A program made the position numbers and the translations under genes. Positions 53,346 through 60,074 of a stretch of DNA of 64,000 bases are shown in pieces (the stretch's first letter is position 1; each line of letters starts with the position of its first letter). Location: contig NZ_CP011807.3 in NCBI RefSeq assembly GCF_001029105.3, forward strand, positions 3,224,001-3,288,000, written 5' to 3'. A model generated the notes under the pieces. That model ran no database searches. It worked only from the letters and a program-made list of their open reading frames with translations, and had not been told where the DNA came from. The stretch is from Pandoraea faecigallinarum. GTDB taxonomy: Bacteria > Pseudomonadota > Gammaproteobacteria > Burkholderiales > Burkholderiaceae.

Positions 53346-53770
53346 CAGGCCACCTCAATTGAGAGCTTTGCAGCACGCTTCGGCTCCCACTCGCGATACG
53401 CGGCACGCCAAACGCTGAACCTCTCGGCTCGCGGCGCTGATCCCTGATCAAGCCAGACATGACATGCCAGACATCCTGGCACTGTGAACTCGTCGCGCGC
53501 TTTGATCCCCATACCCTTGCCGTGCTGCTGCTCGTTGGAGTGGCATGGGACGACGGTATCTGATGCCGGAATGCAGATGCCGGGTACCCGCAGGTAACAC
53601 TGCTCGCCGCGACAGGCGGCCAGCATTCGCTTGTCGTGCCCCGCCCGCTTCTTCTTGGCTTTGCGCTTGAACGTCGAGCCGCGAAGGACTGCGCTACCAC
53701 TGAACGGGCTGAACGCACATCCAACCTTGCGCTTGAATCCTGATCGTCTCAGCGGCGTACGGCGCATCAT
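53345..53770 (-). CDS. YbcO-like nuclease (DUF1364, RecA-dependent/HNH type)
   Basis: ATG 53770 opens MMRRTPLRRSGFKRK, a basic tail common in this group. The core CRGEQCYLRVPGIC...VVPCHSNEQQHGKGMGIKARD...TVPGCLACHVWLDQG carries the Cys/His zinc and HNH-like residues of YbcO/NinX-type recombination nucleases. It overlaps the preceding gene and the following one by a few bases. It should act in phage recombination. Confidence 0.82.
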   Translation of the reverse strand: MMRRTPLRRSGFKRKVGCAFSPFSGSAVLRGSTFKRKAKKKRAGHDKRMLAACRGEQCYLRVPGICIPASDTVVPCHSNEQQHGKGMGIKARDEFTVPGCLACHVWLDQGSAPRAERFSVWRAAYREWEPKRAAKLSIEVA

Positions 53771-54084
53771 CGAACCATCTCCGCGAGTTCGCGGAATGTC
53801 GCGTTGGCGGCACCGTAACCTTCGAGCGGCGCCCACCGAGGGCGATACGGCGCCGTCGCCGTGGTCGGCACGCAGGTGTAGTCCAGCTGCCGCGATGCAC
53901 GCTTCGTCATCGCCAAGCGGAATCTGCGCTTCTCGTTGAGAGTGCTCATATCGAGCAAACCCTCGCCAACAAGCAGCATGCAAGTGTCGCGAGTCTGGCG
54001 GTTCGCATATCCCGTCAACGCCGACAGCGTTTCAACGCAATACCAAAGGCCGCGATCCATGCACTCAAGGATGTCGTGCTTCAT
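53767..54084 (-). CDS. Helix-turn-helix-like phage protein, 105 residues
   Basis: The sequence DILECMDRGLWYCVETLSALTGYANRQTRDTCMLLVGEGLLDM looks like a winged helix domain, followed by a basic C-terminus. It sits between two nuclease genes with four-base overlaps. Possibly DNA binding; no family assigned. Confidence 0.6.
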   Translation of the reverse strand: MKHDILECMDRGLWYCVETLSALTGYANRQTRDTCMLLVGEGLLDMSTLNEKRRFRLAMTKRASRQLDYTCVPTTATAPYRPRWAPLEGYGAANATFRELAEMVR

Positions 54085-54563
54085 TTGATCTCCACGATAC
54101 TCAATCCCTTCAACGCCATCAGATGGCGCTTGATCCGATATTCCGGCGTGATCACACCTTTCACGTCTTCGATCAGGGTTTCATCACCACGCTCATATAC
54201 AAAGTCAGCGACGTAACGAAGCGGTGGGACTTTCCGTCCGTTGATCACAACTCCAGGTGCCAGTACGTAGACAACCTGGCGCTCAAGCGCGCAAATATCG
54301 CCTCGTTCCTGCATCGCCAGCAGTTGAGACCACCGGCGCGCCTCAGCTCGGCTGTCAAACCTAATGCCGTCGACTTCGCACTTCTTATTGCTGTACTTCG
54401 AGCGCTTCTCCGCAACCATGCCGAGGATCGGCTGTGCCAGCGGTGCCGGCGTGGGCGAAGCAAGTGCAGCGGCAGTGCTGCCGATCTGTTCACGAATCCG
54501 CGCCGTCCCTACGAGGCCGTTGCTTACGGCACTCTCGGGAAATGTCAGGCCCTTTCTGCTCAC
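54081..54563 (-). CDS. DUF1064 family phage nuclease-like protein
   Basis: A GTG start at 54563 overlaps the stop of the small gene upstream. The core KYSNKKCEVDGIRFDSRAEARRW...LRYVADFVYE...LIEDVKGVITPEYRIKRHLM is the DUF1064 pattern, with E, D and ExK residues of a PD-(D/E)XK nuclease fold, probably a Holliday junction resolvase-like enzyme. The first 50 residues are Ala/Pro-rich and variable. Confidence 0.85.
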   Translation of the reverse strand: MSRKGLTFPESAVSNGLVGTARIREQIGSTAAALASPTPAPLAQPILGMVAEKRSKYSNKKCEVDGIRFDSRAEARRWSQLLAMQERGDICALERQVVYVLAPGVVINGRKVPPLRYVADFVYERGDETLIEDVKGVITPEYRIKRHLMALKGLSIVEIK

Positions 54564-54742
54564 TTTCCCTTCCTCCGTAAGTGTTCGATGTACGCACGCA
54601 ATTCCTTCTCCTGCCGCGCTGCCACCTCTGTGCCGAAGCGCCGCCCCACCGCCGCAATGAGCGCCCGAGCCAGATCGCCGTTCCCTTCCAGTGCTGCCCT
54701 CGCCGCCTCATCGAAGCGCCGCCAGCACTTAGCTTGTTCTAT
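54560..54742 (-). CDS. Small helical protein upstream of the DUF1064 gene, start unclear
   Basis: A frame ending at TGA 54560-54562 reads IEQAKCWRRFDEAARAALEG, then continues as a charged helix to YIEHLRRKGK, about 61 residues. It has natural composition and is coupled to the next start (GTGA). No ATG, GTG or TTG is available upstream of the first ATA at 54740-54742, so the start was lost or is non-canonical. It is squeezed between two overlapping operon genes. Confidence 0.4.
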   Translation of the reverse strand: MEQAKCWRRFDEAARAALEGNGDLARALIAAVGRRFGTEVAARQEKELRAYIEHLRRKGK

Positions 54743-55398
54743 GCGCTGAGTCGTGGTGCATCCCCCGGAAACTGCGTGATTCGTTGGAACTCATCGCCCG
54801 TCATTCGCGTGTATCCAACGAGCGGCGTCACGCTTCCGCCGAGCAACACCTTGTGCGCGATTTCGGCATTGCCGATCAGCACGGGGGCCGAAGACCGAAA
54901 GTGATTCCGCGTGTTGGCAGCTTCAGCAATACCGACAAGCACCGGCGGATACTCGGGCACCTGACTGCGACCTCTATAGCCTCGATACCGGTTGACGAAC
55001 TCGTTGCGGACGAAGGGCCACTCCTTTTCGTCCTTCCCGCCGACAAGCACCCAACCACCCATTTCGAAAATCACCCGATGGATCAGCGCATCGTCGAACA
55101 CCACCGACACATGAGTGCCAACCTCGCGCACCGCCTTGTCGACCTTGTGCCACGCCAGAAGCGCTGAGTCCTGAGTCGAACCTTCGAGCATCTTCACGAC
55201 GTCAGCGGGCTTCGGAAGGAACTGACCTGCATCGGGATTGGCGGCGTGGCGACCGAGAGCGTCTCGCACCGCAGCGATATCGAAGACCTTCATCGCGCCC
55301 CACCAGACCTGCCCGACAAAATCGGAGTAGTCCTGCCGGTAGAAGGCGTAGACGTTACTGATGAGCGAAAAAAAATCGGCGGAATCTTCCGGTTTCAT
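54739..55398 (-). CDS. Phage replication-associated protein (DUF6475-like)
   Basis: The 219-residue protein opens FFSLISNVYAFYRQDYSDFVGQVWW and contains LPKPADVVKMLEGSTQDSALLAW, a pattern of proteins that follow the O-like replication gene in Burkholderiales phages. By position it may load the host helicase, like lambda P, but it shows no sequence likeness to P. It overlaps the O-like stop by four bases. Confidence 0.7.
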   Translation of the reverse strand: MKPEDSADFFSLISNVYAFYRQDYSDFVGQVWWGAMKVFDIAAVRDALGRHAANPDAGQFLPKPADVVKMLEGSTQDSALLAWHKVDKAVREVGTHVSVVFDDALIHRVIFEMGGWVLVGGKDEKEWPFVRNEFVNRYRGYRGRSQVPEYPPVLVGIAEAANTRNHFRSSAPVLIGNAEIAHKVLLGGSVTPLVGYTRMTGDEFQRITQFPGDAPRLSA

Positions 55399-56297
55399 GC
55401 GCGCTCCCCTGCCATGACGCGAGCGGCTTGTGCGGCGGCGATCTCGCGATTGCGCTGCTCAAGCTGCTCCTGCTTGTTCAAACCCGCCGCCGCTCCGCGC
55501 CCGCCCGTCGTGCCACCCTCGCTTGCCAACCACTTCGCCTTGAACCCTGCCCAGCCAGCCTCAACAGCGTGCGTGACGGCAGCGGTCAACGTAATGCCAG
55601 CCTTTTCCGCCTCGCGCTTCACAGCGGCCCATGCAGTCGGCGTGAGCGACGTTTGCTTTTTGCCCTTCCGCACAGCCATCCAGTCTTTGGCAATCTGACG
55701 GGGAATGCCCTCGTGCACGAGATCGTTGACCGTGAGAGGCTTGCCATCGTCCTCTGCCAAATCGGCGCACGAAACACCGGCGGCGGCATCGCCGTCGCCT
55801 ATGACGGTTCCCTGACGGTTAACTGATGGTTCTACTGATGGTTCGGGTGCAAAAGCTTTGCACCCTTTTCTGTCGTCGTTTGCACCCTTTCCGTCGCCAG
55901 TTGCACCCTTTTCCGCTTCGGATTGCACCCTTTCTGCGGATTTATTCGGTGCAGAATCTGCGCCCTTTCCTTCGTCTTCCGTGTCACCGGAAATAGGTGC
56001 AAGTTCTGCACCGTTTAACCACAAGGGATTGATACGGTACTCAGCGGGCATTCCGGACTGGCCGCGACCACCCACAGCAGGACGAACGAGGACCAGCCAG
56101 CCGGACTTCTGCATGCGCCGAAGTTGGTACTGGACAGCTCGTTCGGATTGGCGAGTACGCGCGGCCATGGTGGCCACGCTCGGGAAAATACGCGTGCCGT
56201 CGTCGTGCGCGTTATCGGCAAGCTTGAGCGCGAGGAGCATTTCGCCCCCGCCGGTCGGGTAGCGCTCGAATACCATGCCCATCACCTTGGCGCTCAT
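55395..56297 (-). CDS. Replication initiator, O-like helix-turn-helix protein
   Basis: ATG 56297 opens MSAKVMGMVFERYPTGGGEM. Residues about 20-75 form a winged helix (ALKLADNAHDDGTRIFPSVATMAARTRQSERAVQYQLRRMQKSGWL). The middle is low-complexity and coincides with DNA iterons, and the C-terminus is helical. A DNA-binding N-terminus with an origin in the middle of the gene is the layout of lambda O. It would bind the iterons and recruit the helicase through its C-terminus. Confidence 0.8.
   Translation of the reverse strand: MSAKVMGMVFERYPTGGGEMLLALKLADNAHDDGTRIFPSVATMAARTRQSERAVQYQLRRMQKSGWLVLVRPAVGGRGQSGMPAEYRINPLWLNGAELAPISGDTEDEGKGADSAPNKSAERVQSEAEKGATGDGKGANDDRKGCKAFAPEPSVEPSVNRQGTVIGDGDAAAGVSCADLAEDDGKPLTVNDLVHEGIPRQIAKDWMAVRKGKKQTSLTPTAWAAVKREAEKAGITLTAAVTHAVEAGWAGFKAKWLASEGGTTGGRGAAAGLNKQEQLEQRNREIAAAQAARVMAGERA
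55857..55970. repeat. Iterons, candidate phage replication origin inside the O-like gene
   Basis: TTGCACCCTTT (with T or C next) occurs starting at 55858, 55880, 55901 and 55923, with a weaker copy CTGCGCCCTTT at 55958. Spacings are 22, 21, 22 and 35 bp. Because 22 is not a multiple of three, the repeats fall in different reading frames, so the DNA rather than the protein is conserved. Two direct copies of ACTGATGGTTC lie just to the left. Confidence 0.75.
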
Positions 56298-56337
56298 CGA
56301 CGCCCCCTGGCAGGCGGTAGGGCATTTGAGACGGGGT

Positions 56338-56685
56338 CTATCCCCCGTGCGTCGGGCAGTATGGCTTGGTATCGGCCAGGGCCTTCCAGGCGCGCGGGTC
56401 GTCCAAGCGGCTGTGAGCGACAATCTTCATGCAGCGATGGCCCTCGCGTGTAGTCGCACTGCATTGCACGAACCCGTCCTTCTCGACCCACGACGCAAAC
56501 TCGTCCGGCGACAATCCGGTTAACTTGCTGGCAAGATGCAGTTCGCCCAATGCGCACGCAGCCAAGTCCTCGTTCGTTGCATGCATTGGCCTCGTACCCG
56601 ACGGGTACGGGCATTGGAAATACAGAACGACTCCGACCCTTTGCAGCGACGAGATCGCTTCCAATAGTTGCTCGCGTGTCAACAT
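56338..56685 (-). CDS. Hypothetical early phage protein with Cys/His tail
   Basis: ATG 56685 (MLTREQLLEAISSLQRVGVV) gives 115 residues. The C-terminal VQCSATTREGHRCMKIV...PYCPTHGG could bind one metal. It lies between two DNA-binding proteins of the early operon. Not recognised further. Confidence 0.6.
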   Translation of the reverse strand: MLTREQLLEAISSLQRVGVVLYFQCPYPSGTRPMHATNEDLAACALGELHLASKLTGLSPDEFASWVEKDGFVQCSATTREGHRCMKIVAHSRLDDPRAWKALADTKPYCPTHGG

Positions 56686-56781
56686 TGCGCTTCTCCGAGT
56701 TGAAAAATCCATTGTGACGCAACTCGGGACTGGGAACGCTCCTCACTTCCGACGGCCAGTATTGGGACATGATGATCGTGC

Positions 56782-57045
56782 TCATGCCGCCTGCCCGACC
56801 TTGACGCGATAATTGGTGACGCCACGACGAACTGGCGTCGACTCGACGTGTCCCGCCGCCTCCAGCGCCTTGATGGACTCGCGGACGGCCGACTCTGACA
56901 TGCCGCAGTCACGCGCCAGTCGGCTGACCTTCGGCGACGATTCGCCCGTCGACATGACCGCGTGGTGGCTAAGTGCCAGCAGTACGATCTTTTCCGTATG
57001 GCGCAACTCAACGCCCCACGCTTGATTGACGCGATGGAAGCTCAT
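56782..57045 (-). CDS. Winged-helix replication/regulatory protein, 87 residues
   Basis: The sequence MSFHRVNQAWGVELRHTEKIVLLALSHHA...SRLARDCGMSESAVRESIKALEAAGHVES is a MarR/O-type winged helix. It resembles the N-terminal DNA-binding half of phage O proteins without the rest. It may be an auxiliary initiator or regulator. Its ATG overlaps the stop of the small membrane gene. Confidence 0.75.
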   Translation of the reverse strand: MSFHRVNQAWGVELRHTEKIVLLALSHHAVMSTGESSPKVSRLARDCGMSESAVRESIKALEAAGHVESTPVRRGVTNYRVKVGQAA

Positions 57046-57152
57046 TCGGTGGTCTCCGGCTGAGTACGGCCGTGGTATGGCCAGAACATGAGCGCTGTCG
57101 GGATAGCGACAGCAAGAATCACGACAAGGGCAATCCAGTCGGCTGCGGTCAT
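57042..57152 (-). CDS. Tiny membrane protein, 36 residues
   Basis: ATG 57152 gives MTAADWIALVVILAVAIPTA then LMFWPYHGRTQPETTE: one transmembrane helix with a short polar tail. The stop overlaps the next start (ATGA), supporting translation. Function unknown. Confidence 0.6.
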   Translation of the reverse strand: MTAADWIALVVILAVAIPTALMFWPYHGRTQPETTE

Positions 57153-57162
57153 AGACGTGCGC

Positions 57163-57354
57163 TCAGTGGTCGCACGGCAGGGTGCCGGCGGAATTAGGCG
57201 TCGCGCCGCAACTGATGCAGATGCGCGGTCCGCCGCCAAGCAACTCGGCCTGGACGGCGAATGCCGATACGATCTGCTGGCGAACATAGTCAATCGTCTC
57301 CGCCATTGCCGATTGATCGGCCGACACGGACAGATTCATTTGGATTTCGCTCAT
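57163..57354 (-). CDS. Small early phage protein, 63 residues
   Basis: MSEIQMNLSVSADQSAMAET is followed by a helix and a C-terminal ICISCGATPNSAGTLPCDH with three Cys and a His that may hold zinc. It follows the cII-like gene by 12 bp. Not recognised. Confidence 0.6.
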   Translation of the reverse strand: MSEIQMNLSVSADQSAMAETIDYVRQQIVSAFAVQAELLGGGPRICISCGATPNSAGTLPCDH

Positions 57355-57366
57355 TCCCCTAACACC

Positions 57367-57675
57367 TCATGCGGCACGCGGCAGAACCTTCACGCGTCGC
57401 TCGAATCCGCATTCACCACCACCTTCTCGCGCGCAGCGGCACCCGACGCCAGTCTCAGCCATCGATGCCAGCCCCTCCAGGTAGCGCGGCGTCACCATCA
57501 CGAAGCCCGTCAGACCAATTACCTGATCGATCTTGTCGATGGGAATACCGTTCTGCCCCGATAGGAAGCGCGAAACCTGCGATGCGTCCCAATTCAGAAC
57601 CTCCATCGCAGCTTTCCGCTCGTCGCTTGCTAAGAGAAGACGCAAGGCCTTCTCGATGTTCGGCCGTTCAGCCAT
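57367..57675 (-). CDS. CII-like transcriptional activator
   Basis: ATG 57675 has GGGAGG six bases upstream (a TTG at 57681 is the alternative). The 102-residue protein has a helix-turn-helix of CII type: KAAMEVLNWDASQVSRFLSGQNGIPIDKIDQVIGLTG. The C-terminal part is Cys-rich (GVGCRCAREGGGECGF), which lambda CII lacks. It is the second early gene after cro in the leftward operon, and a TTGC-N6-TTGC site lies immediately upstream. It should activate the establishment promoter of the repressor. Confidence 0.8.
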   Translation of the reverse strand: MAERPNIEKALRLLLASDERKAAMEVLNWDASQVSRFLSGQNGIPIDKIDQVIGLTGFVMVTPRYLEGLASMAETGVGCRCAREGGGECGFERRVKVLPRAA

Positions 57676-57697
57676 GTTCAACCTCCCTCAACTTAAG

Positions 57698-57730
57698 TTG
57701 CGTGCTGTTGCACGCCGTTTTTCCTACGAT
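57698..57730 (+). promoter_or_regulatory. CII site and PRE-like promoter, rightward
   Basis: TTGC (57698-57701), six bases GTGCTG, TTGC (57708-57711) reproduce the lambda CII recognition pattern, with a TACGAT -10 at 57725-57730, 17 bp past the six-base -35 region. It overlaps two palindromes, CAACTTAAGTTG (57689-57700) and GCGTGC/GCACGC (57700-57715). Transcription would run through three accessory genes, antisense to cro, into the repressor. Confidence 0.7.
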
Positions 57731-57831
57731 GCAAGGCATGTTCAACACGCCCCGCGAGATAAAGATGAGCACTCACCGTCATGCGAGAATGGTGTTTCCA
57801 CACAACCAGTTCACTCAATCTAGGAGTGCTC

Positions 57832-58074
57832 ATGACCGACAGCGAGCGCATTACCGCACTCGAAGCGCATTTGTTCGCCCAGACCTGGCTACTGACCGCG
57901 CTACTAGATACACATCCACGGCGAGACCTGCTGAGCGAAGAATTCGAAGTGCTTGCAGAACGGCATATTTCGATGGCGCTCGGCAGCGGCGCTTCCGATG
58001 CGAACATTTCGGCGCTCGAAGCCGCTCGCGAACGCTGGCGCGCATGGCTGAAACCACCGGGTCATCAGGGATAA
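57832..58074 (+). CDS. Accessory protein between PRE and repressor, 80 residues
   Basis: ATG 57832 has AGGAG five bases upstream. The protein is helical (MTDSERITALEAHLFAQTWL ... NISALEAARERWRAWLKPPG). It is the first rightward gene after the PRE-like promoter. It is antisense to a leftward frame that also has a good ribosome-binding site. No family recognised. Confidence 0.6.
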   Translation: MTDSERITALEAHLFAQTWLLTALLDTHPRRDLLSEEFEVLAERHISMALGSGASDANISALEAARERWRAWLKPPGHQG

Positions 58075-58192
58075 GTACGTCCGGAATGCCGATGGCAGTC
58101 GCTATTGCCTTAAGCGCGGTTGATGCAAATTCGTCCAGCGCATGTCGATGGCGTCTGAACAGTTCCTCCCAAGCCGCGCCGTACTCGGTCAT
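57851..58192 (-). CDS. Possible leftward early gene, probably disrupted
   Basis: ATG 58192 has GGAGG six bases upstream, and the first 45 residues (MTEYGAAWEELFRRHRHALDEFAS...PDVLIPDD) look natural. Past base 58074 the frame is fully antisense to the rightward gene and becomes Arg/Cys-rich. It is likely the beginning of an early gene between cro and cII whose end was replaced by inserted DNA. Confidence 0.3.
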   Translation of the reverse strand: MTEYGAAWEELFRRHRHALDEFASTALKAIATAIGIPDVLIPDDPVVSAMRASVRERLRAPKCSHRKRRCRAPSKYAVLQALRILRSAGLAVDVYLVARSVARSGRTNALRVR

Positions 58193-58245
58193 TTGACACC
58201 TCCAGAAGCGCCGCCCCTAACCGCCAATTCATTTACGTCGAATCC

Positions 58246-58773
58246 ATGGAACCGATCACCGCACTGAGCACCGCACTCGCCGCTTTTCGAACCTCCATCG
58301 ATCTCGCAAAGTCTGCTGTGGCTGCACGAGACGATGTGAAGCTCGCCGAGGTGAAGCAAATGCTGAATGAACATATCTTCGAGGTCACAAACGCCGCGCT
58401 TCAACTGCAAGAGAAGCACTCGGCGGCTCGCGATGAGATTGATGCGCTCAAAGACGACAAGCGAAAGCTCAGTGCACAAATCGCTCAACTTGAAGAGCGG
58501 AGCTCTGAGCGGGCGAAGTACGACCTTCATGAGCTGTCGGAGAGCGTTTTTGTCCTCGCTGAGATTCAGCCGAGCGAGGCTGGCGGAAGCCCGCACTACC
58601 TTTGCCAGCCATGCATGGACAACGAAACGAAGAAAGTCGTGCTCCAGCGTCAACAGAAGAGCGGGCGCATAAATCTTGTGTGCAATCACTGCAACTCGGT
58701 CTATTTCACCGGTCGCACCTACCAAATTGACCACAGAGCACTTTCGGCGAGACTTGCCGGTGGAGATATGTGA
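58246..58773 (+). CDS. Coiled-coil protein with C-terminal zinc ribbon
   Basis: Residues 1-95 form an amphipathic helix and coiled coil (MEPITALSTALAAFRTSIDL...ALKDDKRKLSAQIAQLEERSSE). Residues about 118-150 have CQPCMDNETKK...LVCNHC, a four-Cys zinc ribbon. Proteins of this kind recur near immunity regions of lambdoid phages with unknown function. There is no clear Shine-Dalgarno sequence. It is in the rightward accessory block between PRE and the repressor. Confidence 0.7.
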   Translation: MEPITALSTALAAFRTSIDLAKSAVAARDDVKLAEVKQMLNEHIFEVTNAALQLQEKHSAARDEIDALKDDKRKLSAQIAQLEERSSERAKYDLHELSESVFVLAEIQPSEAGGSPHYLCQPCMDNETKKVVLQRQQKSGRINLVCNHCNSVYFTGRTYQIDHRALSARLAGGDM

Positions 58774-58774
58774 A

Positions 58775-58795
58775 TTCACTGGCTCTCTCCGGTAG
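58775..58795. repeat. 21-bp direct repeat, copy 1 (copy 2 at 59287-59307)
   Basis: TTCACTGGCTCTCTCCGGTAG here and TTCATTGGCTCTCTCCCGTAG at 59287-59307 differ at two positions. Copy 2 is the 3' end of the cro-like gene; copy 1 encodes the same TGESQ-stop on the minus strand. The copies flank the gene at 58890-59273. Confidence 0.8.
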
Positions 58796-58889
58796 AACCG
58801 TTGGTGCTCGATCGGTGGCGGAGGAGCCAGAGGCGAAACCGTTTAACCAAACCAGGCGATTTAGCCGACCTCACGAAAGGCTTCAAAAA

Positions 58890-59273
58890 ATGGATATCTC
58901 TGTTATCACTGCAATTGCCGGTGGCGTCGGCGCGATCATCGGTTCCATGTCGGGGGCTATGGCAACGCTTATCGCGGCTCGAATGGGCGTGAAACAGCGG
59001 CAACGCGAGCAACTTGTCGAGCGAGCCTACGACGCGGCGGCGGCGGAATATCGAGCTCATGTGGACGCGCGGCAAGCGAACATCGATGCGGGTAACTCCC
59101 AAAACATCGCGGCGTTTAGTCGCTACCTTGTGTATCACCTCACCTTCATTGGGCAGATCACTGACCTCAACAGAGTGCACAAGCTTGACGCGAACGCCGT
59201 TACGCATGCCCTTGACGAAGCAACGCGTATGGCGCGTGTGTCTCGAAGCCCCGATCTCGATGCCGGGGCCTAA
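58890..59273 (+). CDS. Membrane-anchored accessory protein, 127 residues
   Basis: ATG 58890 (MDISVITAIAGGVGAIIGSM) is chosen with AAAGG upstream. One N-terminal transmembrane helix (ITAIAGGVGAIIGSMSGAMATLIAA) is followed by a helical cytoplasmic domain (VKQRQREQLVERAYDAAAAEYRAHVDARQ). It lies between two copies of the cro 3' end and was probably inserted there. Exclusion or signalling role is possible; no family assigned. Confidence 0.6.
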   Translation: MDISVITAIAGGVGAIIGSMSGAMATLIAARMGVKQRQREQLVERAYDAAAAEYRAHVDARQANIDAGNSQNIAAFSRYLVYHLTFIGQITDLNRVHKLDANAVTHALDEATRMARVSRSPDLDAGA

Positions 59274-59287
59274 TGTGGAAGATGTTT

Positions 59288-59611
59288 TCATTGGCTCTCT
59301 CCCGTAGCGCCGCCCACTAGCTCGGTTTCGGCATTTCGACTCACACCAAACCGCCCGTCCTCATGCCAAATAAGTCGCGCAACAGCCCATCCCGCATAGT
59401 CCGGACGCAAACTCTCACAAGTCACAATATGATCTGCACACGCTTTCTCTATGAACGGACATGCATCGATCGGCGCCCTTTTGTCTCGCTTGAGCCAGTT
59501 CCAGACCTCCTGTGGACGTCGGCCGATCGCACGAGCGAACGCTGCTTGGGACGCGAAATGCGAAACCGCGAGCTCAAGAACCTGCAGGGGGGTCTTCGTT
59601 TCGATGATCAT
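59288..59611 (-). CDS. Cro/YdaS-like transcriptional regulator
   Basis: ATG 59611 opens MIIETKTPLQVLELAVSHFA; the helix-turn-helix SQAAFARAIGRRPQEVWNWLKRDKRAP is the YdaS/Cro type. The 107-residue protein is the first gene of the leftward early operon and is divergent from the repressor. The predicted -10 ends eight bases before the ATG and no Shine-Dalgarno sequence is present, so the mRNA may be leaderless. It should repress the repressor promoter and favour lysis. Confidence 0.82.
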   Translation of the reverse strand: MIIETKTPLQVLELAVSHFASQAAFARAIGRRPQEVWNWLKRDKRAPIDACPFIEKACADHIVTCESLRPDYAGWAVARLIWHEDGRFGVSRNAETELVGGATGESQ

Positions 59612-59618
59612 GTGCAGA

Positions 59619-59658
59619 ACAGTAAACTATTGTTTATTTTTAGTCAAACTTTAGTTTA
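59619..59658. promoter_or_regulatory. Divergent immunity operators and leftward early promoter
   Basis: Two operators AAAC-N4-GTTT are centred at 59629.5 and 59651.5, exactly 22 bp apart. On the minus strand TTGACT (59647-59642) and TACTGT (59624-59619) are 17 bp apart and overlap them, forming the cro promoter. A weaker rightward promoter with -10 TATAGA at 59680-59685 could serve the repressor, starting at or near its GTG/ATG (59691/59694). Confidence 0.75.
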
Positions 59659-59693
59659 TTGCGGGCATACACATTTGTTTATAGAGTGGCGTG

Positions 59694-60074
59694 ATGGCTC
59701 TCGGTAAGAACGTCCAACATTTGCGACTGTTGCGCGGCGAATCTCGCCCGGAACTCGCACGTCAGATTGGGATAGAGTCGCAACAGCCGATTTATGCCCT
59801 AGAGCGACGGGACAGCACTCACTCAGAACTTGCCCCTTCGCTTGCAAAGCATTTTGGCGTCGGCCTCGATACCCTCTTAACCGAGGATCTGACGTATATC
59901 GACTTAGACGGGTATAAGCGCCTTTGCCAACAAAACGCACCCGATCTCAGCCAGGGGGATCGCCAGTTCATCGAAGATGTAACGAACGCGATCGCGGAGA
60001 GGGAGTTACCAGACTCTGTTCGAGAGAGCATCAGACTTCTGATCTCGAGCAGTCCAAAAAAGACCAATAAGTGA
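59694..60074 (+). CDS. XRE-family phage repressor (CI/HipB-like)
   Basis: ATG 59694 (or GTG 59691) opens MALGKNVQHLRLLRGESRPE. The XRE helix-turn-helix spans residues 5-60 (LARQIGIESQQPIYALERRDSTHSE...LAKHFGVGLDTLL). The 126-residue protein ends in a short helical tail and has no S24 peptidase domain, so RecA-driven self-cleavage is unlikely. It is divergent from cro across a pair of operators and overlaps the kinase gene (GTGA), so it is both the likely immunity repressor and the first gene of a HipBA-like operon. Confidence 0.82.
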   Translation: MALGKNVQHLRLLRGESRPELARQIGIESQQPIYALERRDSTHSELAPSLAKHFGVGLDTLLTEDLTYIDLDGYKRLCQQNAPDLSQGDRQFIEDVTNAIAERELPDSVRESIRLLISSSPKKTNK

